A stretch of 64,000 nucleotides of DNA from contig NZ_JAUTAN010000001.1 of NCBI RefSeq assembly GCF_030818655.1, positions 930,001 to 994,000 of the forward strand, in the 5' to 3' direction. The translations under genes were made by a program, and so were the position numbers. Each line of letters starts with the position of its first letter. Position 1 is the stretch's first letter. The notes beneath the pieces were generated by a model. The model was not told where the DNA came from, searched no databases, and worked only from the letters and a program-made list of their open reading frames with translations. Shown piece after piece: positions 9,695 through 18,908 of the stretch. The stretch comes from Nocardioides zeae (GTDB taxonomy: Bacteria > Actinomycetota > Actinomycetes > Propionibacteriales > Nocardioidaceae).

Positions 9695-11053
9695 GTGAGC
9701 ATTCCCGACCTGGCTTCCCTGCACGCCCTCGGCGCCGCGCAGCAGCCGACCTATCCCGACCGCGCGCGCCTCGAGGACGCCGTGACGACCCTGCGGACCG
9801 CTCCGCCGCTGGTGTTTGCCGGCGAGTGCGACGACCTGACGGCGAAGATCGCCGCGGTCGCGCGCGGCGAGGCGTTCCTCCTCCAGGGCGGCGACTGCGC
9901 GGAGACCTTCGCGGGCGTGACGGCGGAGAACGTGCGCAACAAGCTGCGCGTCCTGCTCCAGATGGCCGTCGTGCTGACGTACGCCGCGAAGGTGCCCGTG
10001 GTGAAGATCGGGCGCCTGGCGGGGCAGTACGCCAAGCCGCGCTCCTCCGACCTGGAGACCCGCGACGGGGTGACGCTGCCGGCGTACCGCGGTGACGCCG
10101 TCAACGGCTACGAGTTCACGCCCGAGTCGCGCATCCCGAACCCGCAGCGCCTCGTCGACGTCTACAACGCGTCGGCGGCGACCCTCAACCTGGTCCGGGC
10201 GTTCACGACGGGTGGCTACGCCGACCTCCGCCAGGTCAGCGAGTGGAACACCGACTTCGTGCGCAGCTCGCCGGTCGGGCAGCGCTACGAGGCGCTCGCG
10301 GGCGAGATCCAGAGCGCGCTCGACTTCATGGCGGCCATCGGTGCCGACCCGGTCGAGTTCCACAAGGTCGACTTCCACTCGTCCCACGAGGCACTGGTCC
10401 TCGAGTACGAGCACGCGCTGACCCGCATCGACTCCCGCACGGAGCTGCCCTACAACGTGTCGGGCCACATGGTCTGGATCGGCGAGCGCACCCGGCAGCT
10501 CGACGGCGCGCACGTGGAGTACTTCAGCCACATCCGCAACCCCATCGGCTGCAAGCTCGGCCCGTCGGCGACCGCCGACGACGCGCTCGCCCTGGCGGCG
10601 AAGCTCAACCCGTCGAACGAGCCCGGGCGCCTCACCTTCATCACGCGCTTCGGTGCGGCGAAGGTGCGCGACGGCCTGCCGCCGCTGGTCGAGAAGGTCA
10701 CCGCCGAGGGCGTGCAGGTGGCGTGGGTCAGCGACCCGATGCACGGCAACACCTTCGAGGCGTCGACGGGCTACAAGACGCGCCGCTTCGACGACGTGCT
10801 CGACGAGATCCGCGGCTTCTTCGAGGTGCACCGTGCGCTCGGCACCGTGCCCGGCGGCATGATGGTCGAGATGACCGGTGACGACGTGACCGAGATCGTC
10901 GGCGGTGGCGAGGAGATCGACGAGCACGGTCTCGCGCACCGCTACGAGTCGGTCGTCGACCCGCGGCTCAACCGCGTCCAGTCGCTCGAGCTGGCGTTCC
11001 ACGTCGCCGAGATGCTGCGCGCCACCCCGACCGCGGCTCCCACCGGGGCATGA
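9695..11053 (+). CDS. aroG: Class II 3-deoxy-7-phosphoheptulonate (DAHP) synthase
   Basis: Condenses phosphoenolpyruvate with erythrose 4-phosphate in the first step of the shikimate pathway. The protein is 452 residues, the usual size of the plant/mycobacterial class II enzyme. Family motifs include [12 protein letters not shown] (about residue 61), [12 protein letters not shown], the metal and substrate region [12 protein letters not shown], and [10 protein letters not shown] near the C-terminus. The start is GTG 9695; the frame is open far upstream through the permease gene, but the family N-terminus begins here. The ATGA overlap with the next gene indicates coupling. The position near a PknL-like kinase recalls M. 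tuberculosis Rv2178c. Confidence 0.96.
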   Translation: MSIPDLASLHALGAAQQPTYPDRARLEDAVTTLRTAPPLVFAGECDDLTAKIAAVARGEAFLLQGGDCAETFAGVTAENVRNKLRVLLQMAVVLTYAAKVPVVKIGRLAGQYAKPRSSDLETRDGVTLPAYRGDAVNGYEFTPESRIPNPQRLVDVYNASAATLNLVRAFTTGGYADLRQVSEWNTDFVRSSPVGQRYEALAGEIQSALDFMAAIGADPVEFHKVDFHSSHEALVLEYEHALTRIDSRTELPYNVSGHMVWIGERTRQLDGAHVEYFSHIRNPIGCKLGPSATADDALALAAKLNPSNEPGRLTFITRFGAAKVRDGLPPLVEKVTAEGVQVAWVSDPMHGNTFEASTGYKTRRFDDVLDEIRGFFEVHRALGTVPGGMMVEMTGDDVTEIVGGGEEIDEHGLAHRYESVVDPRLNRVQSLELAFHVAEMLRATPTAAPTGA

Positions 11054-12069
11054 CGGAGGCGACCGCACGACCGGTCGACCTCCGCTCCGACACCCTGACG
11101 TCGCCGACCCCCGCGATGCGCCGCGCCATGGCGGACGCGGAGGTCGGCGACGACGTGTACGGCGAGGACCCCACGGTCCGGGCGCTCGAGGAGCGCGTCG
11201 CCGCGCTGCTGGGTCACGAGGCCGCCCTCTTCTGCCCCACCGGGTCGATGGCCAACGTGCTGGCGCTCCGCACGCTCGTCGGCGTCGGCGAGGAGGTGCT
11301 CTGCGAGTCGCGGGCCCACATCGCGCGGGCGGAGCTCGGGGCGCACGCGGCCTACACCGGCCTGACGATGCGCACGTGGAGCGACCCCCGCGGGGGCGTC
11401 GACCTGGCGGCGGTCGAGGACCTCTTCGCGCCCGACCTCGGCCCGTTCTTCGTGGCCACGCGGGCCGTCGCGATCGAGAACACCCACAACTTCGCGGGCG
11501 GCACCGTGGCGCCACTGGCCGACCTGGAGGCCCTGCGCTCGTTCGCCGACGCCCACGGCGTCGGGATCCACCTCGACGGTGCGCGCATCTGGAACGCCCA
11601 CGTGGCGACCGGGGTGCCGCTCGCGACGTACGGCGGGCTCGTCGACGTCGCCGCCGTCTGCCTGTCCAAGGGCCTGGGGGCGCCGATCGGCTCCCTCGTC
11701 GTCGGCAGCGCCGACGCGGTGGCCGAGAGCCGCGTGTGGCGCAAGCGCATGGGTGGGGGCATGCGCCAGGTGGGCGTGCTGGCCGCGGCCGGCCTGCACG
11801 CGCTCGAGCACCACGTCGAGCGGCTGGCGGACGACCACGCCCACGCACGGTTGCTCGCCGAGGCGTGGGACGTCGACCCCGCCGGGGTCGAGACCAACAT
11901 CGTGGTGCGGGAGGTGGGCGACGCGGCGGCGTACGTCGCGGCCGCGGCCGCCGAGGGCGTGCGGGTGTCGGCGCTGGGCCGGACCACGGTGCGGCTCGTG
12001 ACGCACCTCGACGTGACGCGCGACGACGCCGAGCGGGCCGCAGGGGTGCTCGCCTCCCTGCCGCGCTGA
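11050..12069 (+). CDS. Low-specificity L-threonine aldolase (PLP)
   Basis: A PLP-dependent fold-type I lyase that would split L-threonine or allo-threonine to glycine and acetaldehyde. The 339 residues start [21 protein letters not shown], in the same way as LtaE-type enzymes. The PLP-binding Lys is in [12 protein letters not shown] (about residue 204). The Asp/His environment is in [11 protein letters not shown]. The ATG at 11050 overlaps the aroG stop by 4 bases. It converges on the zinc-ribbon gene, with only about 20 bp between stops. A related beta-eliminating lyase role is possible. Confidence 0.88.
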   Translation: MTEATARPVDLRSDTLTSPTPAMRRAMADAEVGDDVYGEDPTVRALEERVAALLGHEAALFCPTGSMANVLALRTLVGVGEEVLCESRAHIARAELGAHAAYTGLTMRTWSDPRGGVDLAAVEDLFAPDLGPFFVATRAVAIENTHNFAGGTVAPLADLEALRSFADAHGVGIHLDGARIWNAHVATGVPLATYGGLVDVAAVCLSKGLGAPIGSLVVGSADAVAESRVWRKRMGGGMRQVGVLAAAGLHALEHHVERLADDHAHARLLAEAWDVDPAGVETNIVVREVGDAAAYVAAAAAEGVRVSALGRTTVRLVTHLDVTRDDAERAAGVLASLPR

Positions 12070-12088
12070 CGCGGCTCCGCCGGGGCCG

Positions 12089-13123
12089 TCAGTCGAGCTC
12101 GGCCACCGGCGCGCCGTCGAGCTCGACCTCGCTGATCGGGGTGCGGTCGGCCCCGCCGTGGCCCGAGACCGCGACGATCTCCAGCTCGACCGTCGAGGTG
12201 CGCGCGGCCGGGATGGTGACCGTCTGCATCGCCCGGTCGTCGACGAGGTCCTGCTCGAGCACCCGGCCGTCGTCGAACGTCCACCGCACCTGCGTGACGT
12301 GCCGGTTGCGGACGTACCAGTCGACCTCGCCACCGTCGGGGTCCGTGTCGACCTTGTCGTAGCCGTTGACGAGGCCGACCGTGGTCACCGCCACCTCCTC
12401 GCCGAACGAGAACGTCAGCACCTCGCCGGTGCCGTCGCCCTCGACCCGCCACGTGGTGCTGGTGTCGCCGTCGACCAGGTTCTCCGCGCCGTACTCGACC
12501 CGGCTGCCGTCGAGGCTCGTGCCGGCCGGGGCGGTGCGCGACGCCGAGGCGGTCGCCAGGTCGCTCAGCGCGCGCGGCTCGGGCACGTCGAGGTCGGGCT
12601 CCGCGTCCGTCGCGTCGGGCGCGGCGGTGTCCGCGGGGTCGTCGGCCCCCGCGGACCCCTGGGCTCCTTGGGCTCCCTCGGCCTCTTGAGTCCGGGTCGG
12701 ATCGGTGTCGCGGGCCAGCAGGATGCTGCCGCCGACGACGACGCCGACGAGGAGCACGGCGAGCAGCACGACGAGGACGGGCAGGGCACGCGAGGGACGC
12801 CGCCGCGGTGGCTCCGGGAGCGGGTCGGGCCCCGTGGCGGGCGGGGCGGCGGCCACCTCGTCGGCGTACAGCGGGAAGCGCGGCCCGTCGCCGTGCCCGC
12901 CCGGTGTCCAGGCGACGGGCGGCACCTCGGTCCCCGGGGCGGTGGGCGTCGCGTCCGTCGCCGTGGCGGACGGGGGGTCCGACACCGCCAGGGGCGCCTC
13001 GACACGAGGGATGCGGGCGTTGGTGCCCGTGCCGGACCCGGTGCCGGCGTCGAGCGGACGCCCGCAGTGCCCGCAGAACCGGCCGCCGCTCACGGCCCTG
13101 CCGCACCCGGCGCAGACGCTCAC
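12089..13123 (-). CDS. Zinc-ribbon, single-pass membrane protein with C-terminal discoidin-like domain
   Basis: A 344-residue protein. An N-terminal zinc ribbon (CAGC at residues 4-7, then CGHC) comes first. A Pro/Ala-rich cytoplasmic linker and one transmembrane helix (ALPVLVVLLAVLLVGVVVGG, about residues 130-150) follow. Next is an acidic, low-complexity stalk, then a beta-rich domain of about 150 residues with the phrases ENLVDGDTSTTWRVEG and TVGLVNGYDK. That last domain resembles the F5/8 (discoidin) or NADase-type glycan-binding domain found on such zinc-ribbon proteins. It is presumably a surface sensor or wall-binding protein. The start is GTG 13123, overlapping the endonuclease IV stop as GTGA. 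Confidence 0.75.
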   Translation of the reverse strand: MSVCAGCGRAVSGGRFCGHCGRPLDAGTGSGTGTNARIPRVEAPLAVSDPPSATATDATPTAPGTEVPPVAWTPGGHGDGPRFPLYADEVAAAPPATGPDPLPEPPRRRPSRALPVLVVLLAVLLVGVVVGGSILLARDTDPTRTQEAEGAQGAQGSAGADDPADTAAPDATDAEPDLDVPEPRALSDLATASASRTAPAGTSLDGSRVEYGAENLVDGDTSTTWRVEGDGTGEVLTFSFGEEVAVTTVGLVNGYDKVDTDPDGGEVDWYVRNRHVTQVRWTFDDGRVLEQDLVDDRAMQTVTIPAARTSTVELEIVAVSGHGGADRTPISEVELDGAPVAELD

Positions 13124-14010
13124 CCGTCGACCTCCGACCCGGCGGCCTCCCGCAGCTTCTTCAGGAGGGGGAGGTCGGGGTCGTCGGCGTCCCGGGAGCC
13201 GGGGGTCTCCAGCACGAACGGCACCCCGTCGGTCGCGGGGTGGCGGAAGAGCTCCTCGAACGCGCCGAGCCCGATGTGGCCCTGCCCGATCTTCTCGTGG
13301 CGGTCGCGCAGCGAGCCGCGCACGTCGAGGGAGTCGTTGGCGTGCACGAGGCGCAGGCGGCCCTCGCCCGCGACCTCCACGAGCCGGTCGAGGGTCGCCG
13401 TCGTGCCGCCCGGCTCGTCCAGCGGGGCACCGGCGGCGAAGACGTGGCAGGTGTCGAGGCAGACCCCGACGCGCGGGTGCCGGTCGACGGCGTCGAGGTA
13501 GGCCGGCAGGTCGTCGACGCCCGCACAGAGGGAGCGACCCTGGCCGGCGGTCGGCTCGAGCAGCAGCCACGGGCCGTCGTCGCCGAGCGCGTCGAGCACG
13601 GGCAGGAGTCCCTCGCGCACCTGGCGCAGGGCCGCGGCGTACCGCTCCTCGGCGCGCTCCGGGTCGACCTCCACGAACGACCCGGTGTGCACGACGACGC
13701 CCTCGGCGCGGATCCGGGCCGCCCGCTCGAGGTTGTGGGCGACGACGGCCACCGAGCGCTCGTACGTCGCGGGGGTGGGCGAACCGAGGTTCACGAGGTA
13801 GGGCGTGTGGACGAACGTGCGGAGGCCCGCGTCGCGGGCGCCCTCGGCGAAGCCGGCGTCGACGCGGGGGTCGCCCGGGGTGAGGGACCAGCCCCGCGGG
13901 TTGCCGACGAACACCTGGACGGCCTCGCAGCCGAGCTCCAGGGCGGTGCGGAGGGCGCCGTCGCGGAGGTTCCTGCCCACGGGCACATGGGTTCCGACCG
14001 GGTTGCGCAT
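13120..14010 (-). CDS. nfo: Deoxyribonuclease IV (AP endonuclease, Nfo family)
   Basis: Cuts 5' of abasic sites in base excision repair using a three-zinc centre. The 296 residues form one AP2Ec TIM barrel starting RNPVGTHVPVGRNL. Visible signatures are FVHTPYLVNLGSP, VVVHTGSF, LLLEPTAGQG (metal Glu), VGVCLDTCHVFAAG, LVHANDS and RDRHEKIGQGHIG, which together supply the His/Asp/Glu ligands. The length is close to the E. coli enzyme. The ATG at 14010 heads a two-gene unit with the zinc-ribbon gene. Confidence 0.95.
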   Translation of the reverse strand: MRNPVGTHVPVGRNLRDGALRTALELGCEAVQVFVGNPRGWSLTPGDPRVDAGFAEGARDAGLRTFVHTPYLVNLGSPTPATYERSVAVVAHNLERAARIRAEGVVVHTGSFVEVDPERAEERYAAALRQVREGLLPVLDALGDDGPWLLLEPTAGQGRSLCAGVDDLPAYLDAVDRHPRVGVCLDTCHVFAAGAPLDEPGGTTATLDRLVEVAGEGRLRLVHANDSLDVRGSLRDRHEKIGQGHIGLGAFEELFRHPATDGVPFVLETPGSRDADDPDLPLLKKLREAAGSEVDG

Positions 14011-14038
14011 GGGGCGCGAGTCTAGGGCGTGGCCCGCC

Positions 14039-16231
14039 TCAGAGCACGGTCAGCGTCACGGTGGTGCCGCGTCGCACCTGCTCGCCGGTGCCCGGGCTGA
14101 CCCCGGTCACGTAGCCGATCCGGGGTCCGTCGCCGCCGATCAGGCCCTGCTCGTCGACGACGAGGCCGAGGCCCTCGAGCTGCCCGCGGACGTCCTCCAC
14201 GCGGGCTCCGACGAGCCCGTCGGGGATGGTCACGAGCTCGGGTCCCTTGGACACGACGAGCGTGACCGTGTCCCCGAGGTTGAGGGTGCCGCCGCTGGGG
14301 TCCTGGCTGATCACCGTGCCCGCCGGGACCGTGTCGGAGAACTCCTCGGAGACGCTCACCTGCAGCTCGTCGCCCTGGATCTCCGGGTCGCCGGTGGTCA
14401 GGGCCGCCTCGGCCTCCCCGCGGGAGCGGCCGGTGAAGTCCTCCACGGGGATGGGCCGCCGGCCCAGGCTGAGCACGACGGTCACGGTCTCGTCCGGACG
14501 GACCACCGTGCCCTGGGCGGGGTCGGTCGCGATCACCGCACCCTCGGGCACCTCCTCGTCGTACTGCGGCTCGGCCTCGGCGTACGCGAGGTTCGTGCTC
14601 TCCAGCGCCTCCCGGGCCTCGTCGGCGGTGCGGCCGCGGAGCGACGGCACGGCGTACCGCTCGGGCCCGCGCGAGATGGTGAGCGTGATGGTGCCGCCGC
14701 GCACGAGCTCCTCGCCGCCCTCGGGGTCCGTCGCCATGACGAGGCCGGCGGCGACGGTCTCCGAGTACCCGGCCGGTCCGATCTCGACGTCGAAGCCGTC
14801 GGCCTGCGCCCGCTCGGTCGCCTCGGCCTGCGTGAGGTCGAGCAGGCGGGGGGCCGGCACGTAGCGCCACGACAGGAAGTAGAAGGCCAGGCCGCCCACG
14901 AGCGCGAGCACGATGACCAGGGAGCCCAGCAGCCGGGCGCGGCGGCGCGAGGCCCGGCGGGCGGCGAGGGCGGCGTCCTCGTCGGCGTCCTCGTCGGCGT
15001 CCTCGTCGGCGTCGTCCGCGTCCTGCTCGCCCAGGAACAGGCGGCTGGTCACCTCGCCCCGCTCCGAGCCCGGCGGCGGTGCCACCGGCGGCGCCGGCGG
15101 CGGGAGCGTGCCGGGCGGGCGGCGGCGCACCGCGGTCGCGCCGTCGTCGGGCACGGGGGAGGAGGCCTGGGCCAGCGCGGGGTAGAGCTCGGCCTCCGCG
15201 AAGCCGTCGCCGCGCAGGGACGCCAGGTCGGCCGCGTCGAAGGGCTCCGGCGAGGTGTCGGTGTCGTCGGGGGCGGCGGGCCGGGGGAGCAGGTCCGCCA
15301 CGAGGTCGTCGTCGCGCGCCACGCCCTCGTTGAGCGCCTGCTGCACCCGACGGACGTGGTGGAGCAGGACGCCGGCGTCCGCGGGCCGCTGCGAGCGGTC
15401 GCGCGCGGTGGCCCGCGCGACGAGGGCGTCGACGTACGCCGGGAGCCCCGGCACCAGCCGCGACGGCGGCGGCACGTCGGCGTGCACGTGCTTGTAGGCG
15501 ATCTGGATCGGCGTCTCGCCCTGGTGCGGCTTCTGGCCGGTCAGCAGCTCGTGGAGCACCACGCCCAGCGCGTAGACGTCGGCACGGGCGTCGGACGTGC
15601 CGTCCACGACGAGCTCGGGCGCCAGGTAGGACACCGTGCCGATGAGCACGCCGCCGGTGGTCGTGTGGTGCGAGTCCGCGTCGACGGCGCGCGCCAGGCC
15701 GAAGTCGGCGACCTTGACCCGCCCGTCGTCGGCGATGAGGACGTTCTCCGGCTTCACGTCCCGGTGCACGATGCCGGCGCGGTGCGCGGCGCTGACGGCG
15801 GCGACGATCGGCTCCAGCAGGGCCAGGGCCCGGGCCGGGCTGAGGGGCGCCCGGTCGCGGATGACGTCGCGCAGCGTGCTGCCGGGCACGTACTCCATGA
15901 CCAGGTAGGTCAGCCCGGCGTCGCTGCCCTGGTCGTGGACCGCCACGACGTTGGGGTGGGAGAGGCGCGCCGCGGCCTGGGCCTCTCGCACGAACCGCTG
16001 CGCGAAGCTCGCGTTGCCGGTGACGGGGTCGCCGAGGGACGGGTGCATGACCTTGACCGCCACCGTGCGGTCGAGGCGGAGGTCGGTGGCGACGTGCACG
16101 CTCGCCATGCCGCCCCGGGCCACGAGCTCGCCGATGCGGTAGCGGTCCTCGAGCACGCGGCCGGCTAGGTCCGGACCGACCCCTGCGGGGCCGCCGGGAC
16201 CCCGGGAGGCGGGTGGCTCGTCGGGCAGCAC
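14039..16231 (-). CDS. Ser/Thr protein kinase with four PASTA repeats (PknL/PknB-like)
   Basis: A transmembrane eukaryotic-type kinase of 730 residues. The kinase domain spans about residues 31-300: glycine loop VARGGMASV, ATP Lys60 in VAVKV, catalytic loop HRDVKPEN, DFGLAR, and activation loop with adjacent Thr residues (HHTTTGG). A juxtamembrane tail contains an Asp/Glu/Ala repeat. One transmembrane helix (near residue 440) is followed by four extracellular PASTA modules that should bind muropeptide or lipid II. The start is GTG 16231 with GACGAGGA upstream; the open frame continues into the neighbouring divergent gene, so an earlier start is less likely. It is divergent from the Rv2175c-like gene, as pknL is in M. 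tuberculosis. Confidence 0.93.
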   Translation of the reverse strand: MLPDEPPASRGPGGPAGVGPDLAGRVLEDRYRIGELVARGGMASVHVATDLRLDRTVAVKVMHPSLGDPVTGNASFAQRFVREAQAAARLSHPNVVAVHDQGSDAGLTYLVMEYVPGSTLRDVIRDRAPLSPARALALLEPIVAAVSAAHRAGIVHRDVKPENVLIADDGRVKVADFGLARAVDADSHHTTTGGVLIGTVSYLAPELVVDGTSDARADVYALGVVLHELLTGQKPHQGETPIQIAYKHVHADVPPPSRLVPGLPAYVDALVARATARDRSQRPADAGVLLHHVRRVQQALNEGVARDDDLVADLLPRPAAPDDTDTSPEPFDAADLASLRGDGFAEAELYPALAQASSPVPDDGATAVRRRPPGTLPPPAPPVAPPPGSERGEVTSRLFLGEQDADDADEDADEDADEDAALAARRASRRRARLLGSLVIVLALVGGLAFYFLSWRYVPAPRLLDLTQAEATERAQADGFDVEIGPAGYSETVAAGLVMATDPEGGEELVRGGTITLTISRGPERYAVPSLRGRTADEAREALESTNLAYAEAEPQYDEEVPEGAVIATDPAQGTVVRPDETVTVVLSLGRRPIPVEDFTGRSRGEAEAALTTGDPEIQGDELQVSVSEEFSDTVPAGTVISQDPSGGTLNLGDTVTLVVSKGPELVTIPDGLVGARVEDVRGQLEGLGLVVDEQGLIGGDGPRIGYVTGVSPGTGEQVRRGTTVTLTVL
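14972..15007. repeat. 12-bp tandem repeat inside the kinase gene
   Basis: Three exact copies of GGCGTCCTCGTC lie end to end. On the coding strand they encode the acidic Asp-Glu-Asp-Ala repeat just before the transmembrane helix of the kinase. Slippage could change the copy number between strains. Confidence 0.8.
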
Positions 16232-16373
16232 GATGGTCCTCGTCGTCGTCGTGGCCGACGCCGCGTCCGGCGGGCCCTGCGGGTCAGGATACGGAACGCC
16301 ACGCCCCCGCCCGGTGCCGTGGCGGACGACCGGCGTGTTCGTCGCGGCCGGGTGACCTGAGACGATGGCGCGC

Positions 16374-16739
16374 ATGAGCGAGACGACGGGAGCGCCGGAC
16401 CTCGGGGCGCTGGTGGGTGACTGGATCGACTGGGCCGAGACCGGGCGACGCCTGGGCGTGAGCGTGTCCCGCGTGCGGACGCTCATCCGGGAGAACCAGC
16501 TGCCGGCGGCCGTGCCGTCCCCGGGGGCCGGTCAGCAGGTCCCGGCGCTGTTCGTGCAGGACGGCGAGCTCCTCAAGGGCCTCCCCGGCCTGACGGTGAT
16601 GATGTCGGACCACGGGTTCGACCACCGCGAGATCATCGAGTGGCTCTACACCGACGCCGACCTGCCGGGCCGCCCGGTCGACGCGCTCGTCGAGAACCGC
16701 GGCGCCGAGGTCAAGCGGCGCGCGCAGGCGATGCACTGA
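16374..16739 (+). CDS. Rv2175c-family DNA-binding protein
   Basis: A 121-residue winged-helix/MerR-like protein. The recognition region GRRLGVSVSRVRTLIRENQL (about residues 27-46) is a helix-turn-helix. The C-terminal half (FDHREIIEWLYTDADLPGRP) matches the Rv2175c C-terminal domain. In M. tuberculosis Rv2175c is a substrate of the kinase PknL, encoded by the divergent neighbour, and phosphorylation lowers its DNA binding. The same divergent arrangement is present here, supporting that partnership. The start is ATG 16374; an ATG 9 bases earlier (16365) is equally possible. Confidence 0.85.
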   Translation: MSETTGAPDLGALVGDWIDWAETGRRLGVSVSRVRTLIRENQLPAAVPSPGAGQQVPALFVQDGELLKGLPGLTVMMSDHGFDHREIIEWLYTDADLPGRPVDALVENRGAEVKRRAQAMH

Positions 16740-16742
16740 CCC

Positions 16743-17825
16743 TCACGACGTACGCCGCGTGGCCGCCACCGCCAGTGCCTCGAGCGCCGCGGTGGCCGGG
16801 GCGGGGAAGCGGGCGGCGGCCAGCGCCTCGAGCGCCGTGGTCGTCAGCCCCGCGATGAGGTCCTCGACGGCCGCCTCGGCTCCGCTGCTGCGGAAGAGCC
16901 CGCGCAGCCGGTCCACCGCGGCGGCGTCGAGCGGCGTGCCGAGCGCGGCGTCGAGCACGGCCGCGTCGTCCGCCGGCAGGGCCTCGAGGGCCAGCGCGAC
17001 GAGCACGGTCCGCTTGCCCTCCACGAGGTCGTCGCCGGCGGGCTTGCCCGTCGTCGCGGGCTCGCCGAAGACGCCGAGCTGGTCGTCGCGCAGCTGGAAG
17101 GCCTCGCCGAGGGGCAGGCCGAAGTCGGTCAGTGCCCGCAGCTGCGCGGCGTCGCCCCCGGCCAGCGCGGCCCCGACGTGGAGCGGACGCTCGACGGAGT
17201 ACTTCGCCGACTTGTAGCGCAGCACCCGCATCGCCTCCGCGACGTCGGCCCGGCCGCGGGCCTGCACCGAGACGTCGAGGAACTGGCCGGTCACGACCTC
17301 GCTGCGGCAGTGGTCGAACACCTCGAGGGCCGGCGCGACCGCCGGCAGCGGCAGCCCGCACCGCCGCAGGAGCTCGTCGGCCCAGCTCAGCAGGAGGTCG
17401 CCGAGCAGGACGGCCGCGGCCGCGCCGTACTGCTCCGGGTCGCCGGTCCACCCCGCCTCCCGGTGCCGGGCCTCGAACGCGCGGTGCGTCGCCGGCCGGC
17501 CGCGGCGGGTGTCGGAGGCGTCCATGAGGTCGTCGTGCACGAGCGCGCTCGCCTGCAGCACCTCGAGGGCGGCGGCGGCCCGGACGACCGCGCGGACCTC
17601 CTCCGGCGTGGGGTCGGGGCGCACCGCGAGGAAGCCCCAGAAGCAGAACCGGCCGCGCAGCCGCTTGCCGCCGCTCACGGTGACCCGCGCCTCCGCGAGC
17701 AGCGCGGCGGCGTCGGGGCCGAGCGGCGCGAGGCGCTCGGCCTGCTCGTCGAGGAACTCCGCGAGCGCGTCGGCGATGGCTCCCGCGAGGTCGAACCGGG
17801 CGACGTCGAGGGTCTCGGGTGGCAC
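16743..17825 (-). CDS. Polyprenyl (geranylgeranyl-type) diphosphate synthase
   Basis: A trans-isoprenyl diphosphate synthase of 360 residues making C15-C20-type allylic diphosphates. The first aspartate-rich motif is HDDLMDASDTRRGRP (about residues 97-111). The second is QLRDDQLGVFGE (about 225-236), of the DDxxG form with one substitution pattern. The GGKRLRGRF substrate motif (about 53-61) is also present. It is homologous by position to idsA2 (Rv2173). It converges on the Rv2175c-like gene with a 3-bp gap. Product chain length cannot be read with certainty. The start is GTG 17825. Confidence 0.93.
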   Translation of the reverse strand: MPPETLDVARFDLAGAIADALAEFLDEQAERLAPLGPDAAALLAEARVTVSGGKRLRGRFCFWGFLAVRPDPTPEEVRAVVRAAAALEVLQASALVHDDLMDASDTRRGRPATHRAFEARHREAGWTGDPEQYGAAAAVLLGDLLLSWADELLRRCGLPLPAVAPALEVFDHCRSEVVTGQFLDVSVQARGRADVAEAMRVLRYKSAKYSVERPLHVGAALAGGDAAQLRALTDFGLPLGEAFQLRDDQLGVFGEPATTGKPAGDDLVEGKRTVLVALALEALPADDAAVLDAALGTPLDAAAVDRLRGLFRSSGAEAAVEDLIAGLTTTALEALAAARFPAPATAALEALAVAATRRTS

Positions 17826-17911
17826 ACGTCGACCCTAGGTCATGGGGGTGGGAGCACCGGCTGGTGGACGCCTCCGGCCGGGACGTGCGGCGCGACCTAG
17901 GATCGGTGATC

Positions 17912-18859
17912 GTGAGCGACGACCTGCCCGGCACCCCGACGCCCGGCCCCCGCCAGCCCAGCGAGCCCGGCCGGCCCAGCATCGGTGAGCTGCTGCGCCG
18001 CGGCGACCGCTCCTTCTCCTTCGAGTTCTTCCCGCCCAAGGACGCCGCCGGCGAGGAGCAGTTGTGGACGGCGCTGCACGAGCTGCAGCCCTACCAGCCG
18101 ACGTTCGTCTCCGTGACGTACGGCGCCGGCGGCTCCACCCGCGACCGCACGATCGGCATGACGGGTCGGATCGCCCGGGAGACCACGCTGCGGGCCATGG
18201 GCCACCTCACGTGCGTCGGCCACACGCGCGACGAGCTCGTCGACGTGCTCCGCGCGTACGCCGCGGCCGGCGTCCACGACGTGCTGGCGCTGCGGGGCGA
18301 CCCGGCCGAGGGGCCCTCGGCGCCGTGGACGCCCACCGAGGGCGGGCTGCACCACGCCGTCGAGCTCGTCGAGCTGGCCCGGTCCCTGGACGGGGCGCTC
18401 GGCACGCCCTTCGGCATCGGCGTGGCCGCCTTCCCGGAGCGCCACCCGGGCTCCGAGAGCGTCGAGCACGACGCGCGCGTGCTGGCCGCGAAGGCCGCCG
18501 CGGGGGCCGACTTCGCCGTCAGCCAGCTGTTCTTCCGGCCGGGCGACTACTTCGCGCTGGTCGAGCGCACCCGGGCCGCGGGCGCCGACATCCCGATCCT
18601 CCCGGGCATCATGCCGATCACCAACCTCGCCTCCGTGCGCCGGATGGCGGAGCTGTCGGGCTGCGAGGTGCCGACGGAGGTCATGGCCCGCTTCGACGGC
18701 GTCACGGAGCCCGCCGAGGTGCGGCGCGTCGGTGTCGAGCTGGCGACCGAGCTGTGCGACGCCCTGCTCGCGGGCGGGGCCCCGGGCCTGCACTTCTACA
18801 CGCTCAACCGCTCGCGGGCGACGCGCGACATCTTCGCGGCGCTGCGCATCGCGGCCTGA
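17912..18859 (+). CDS. metF: 5,10-methylenetetrahydrofolate reductase
   Basis: A flavoprotein that reduces methylene-THF to 5-methyl-THF for methionine synthesis. The 315 residues show the MetF motifs FSFEFFPPKD (with the catalytic Glu), VSVTYGAGGSTRDRT, HLTCVGHTRDEL and ALRGDP. They end with the usual GLHFYTLNRS. The start is GTG 17912; GTG 17906 is the alternative. It is divergent from the polyprenyl synthase with about 86 bp between them. Rv2172c, a MetF-like gene, occupies this place in M. tuberculosis. Confidence 0.95.
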   Translation: MSDDLPGTPTPGPRQPSEPGRPSIGELLRRGDRSFSFEFFPPKDAAGEEQLWTALHELQPYQPTFVSVTYGAGGSTRDRTIGMTGRIARETTLRAMGHLTCVGHTRDELVDVLRAYAAAGVHDVLALRGDPAEGPSAPWTPTEGGLHHAVELVELARSLDGALGTPFGIGVAAFPERHPGSESVEHDARVLAAKAAAGADFAVSQLFFRPGDYFALVERTRAAGADIPILPGIMPITNLASVRRMAELSGCEVPTEVMARFDGVTEPAEVRRVGVELATELCDALLAGGAPGLHFYTLNRSRATRDIFAALRIAA

Positions 18860-18865
18860 CGGAGC

Positions 18866-18908
18866 CGCTCCGCGAGGGTCAGCGCGAGGGTTCGCGCGAG
18901 GGTCAGCG
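18866..18908. repeat. Short imperfect direct repeat at convergent gene ends
   Basis: The phrase GCGAGGGTCAGCGCG occurs twice (from about 18874 and 18896), separated by a shortened third GCGAGGGT unit. It covers the gap between the metF stop and the stop of the leftward oxidoreductase. It gives no convincing hairpin terminator. Confidence 0.5.
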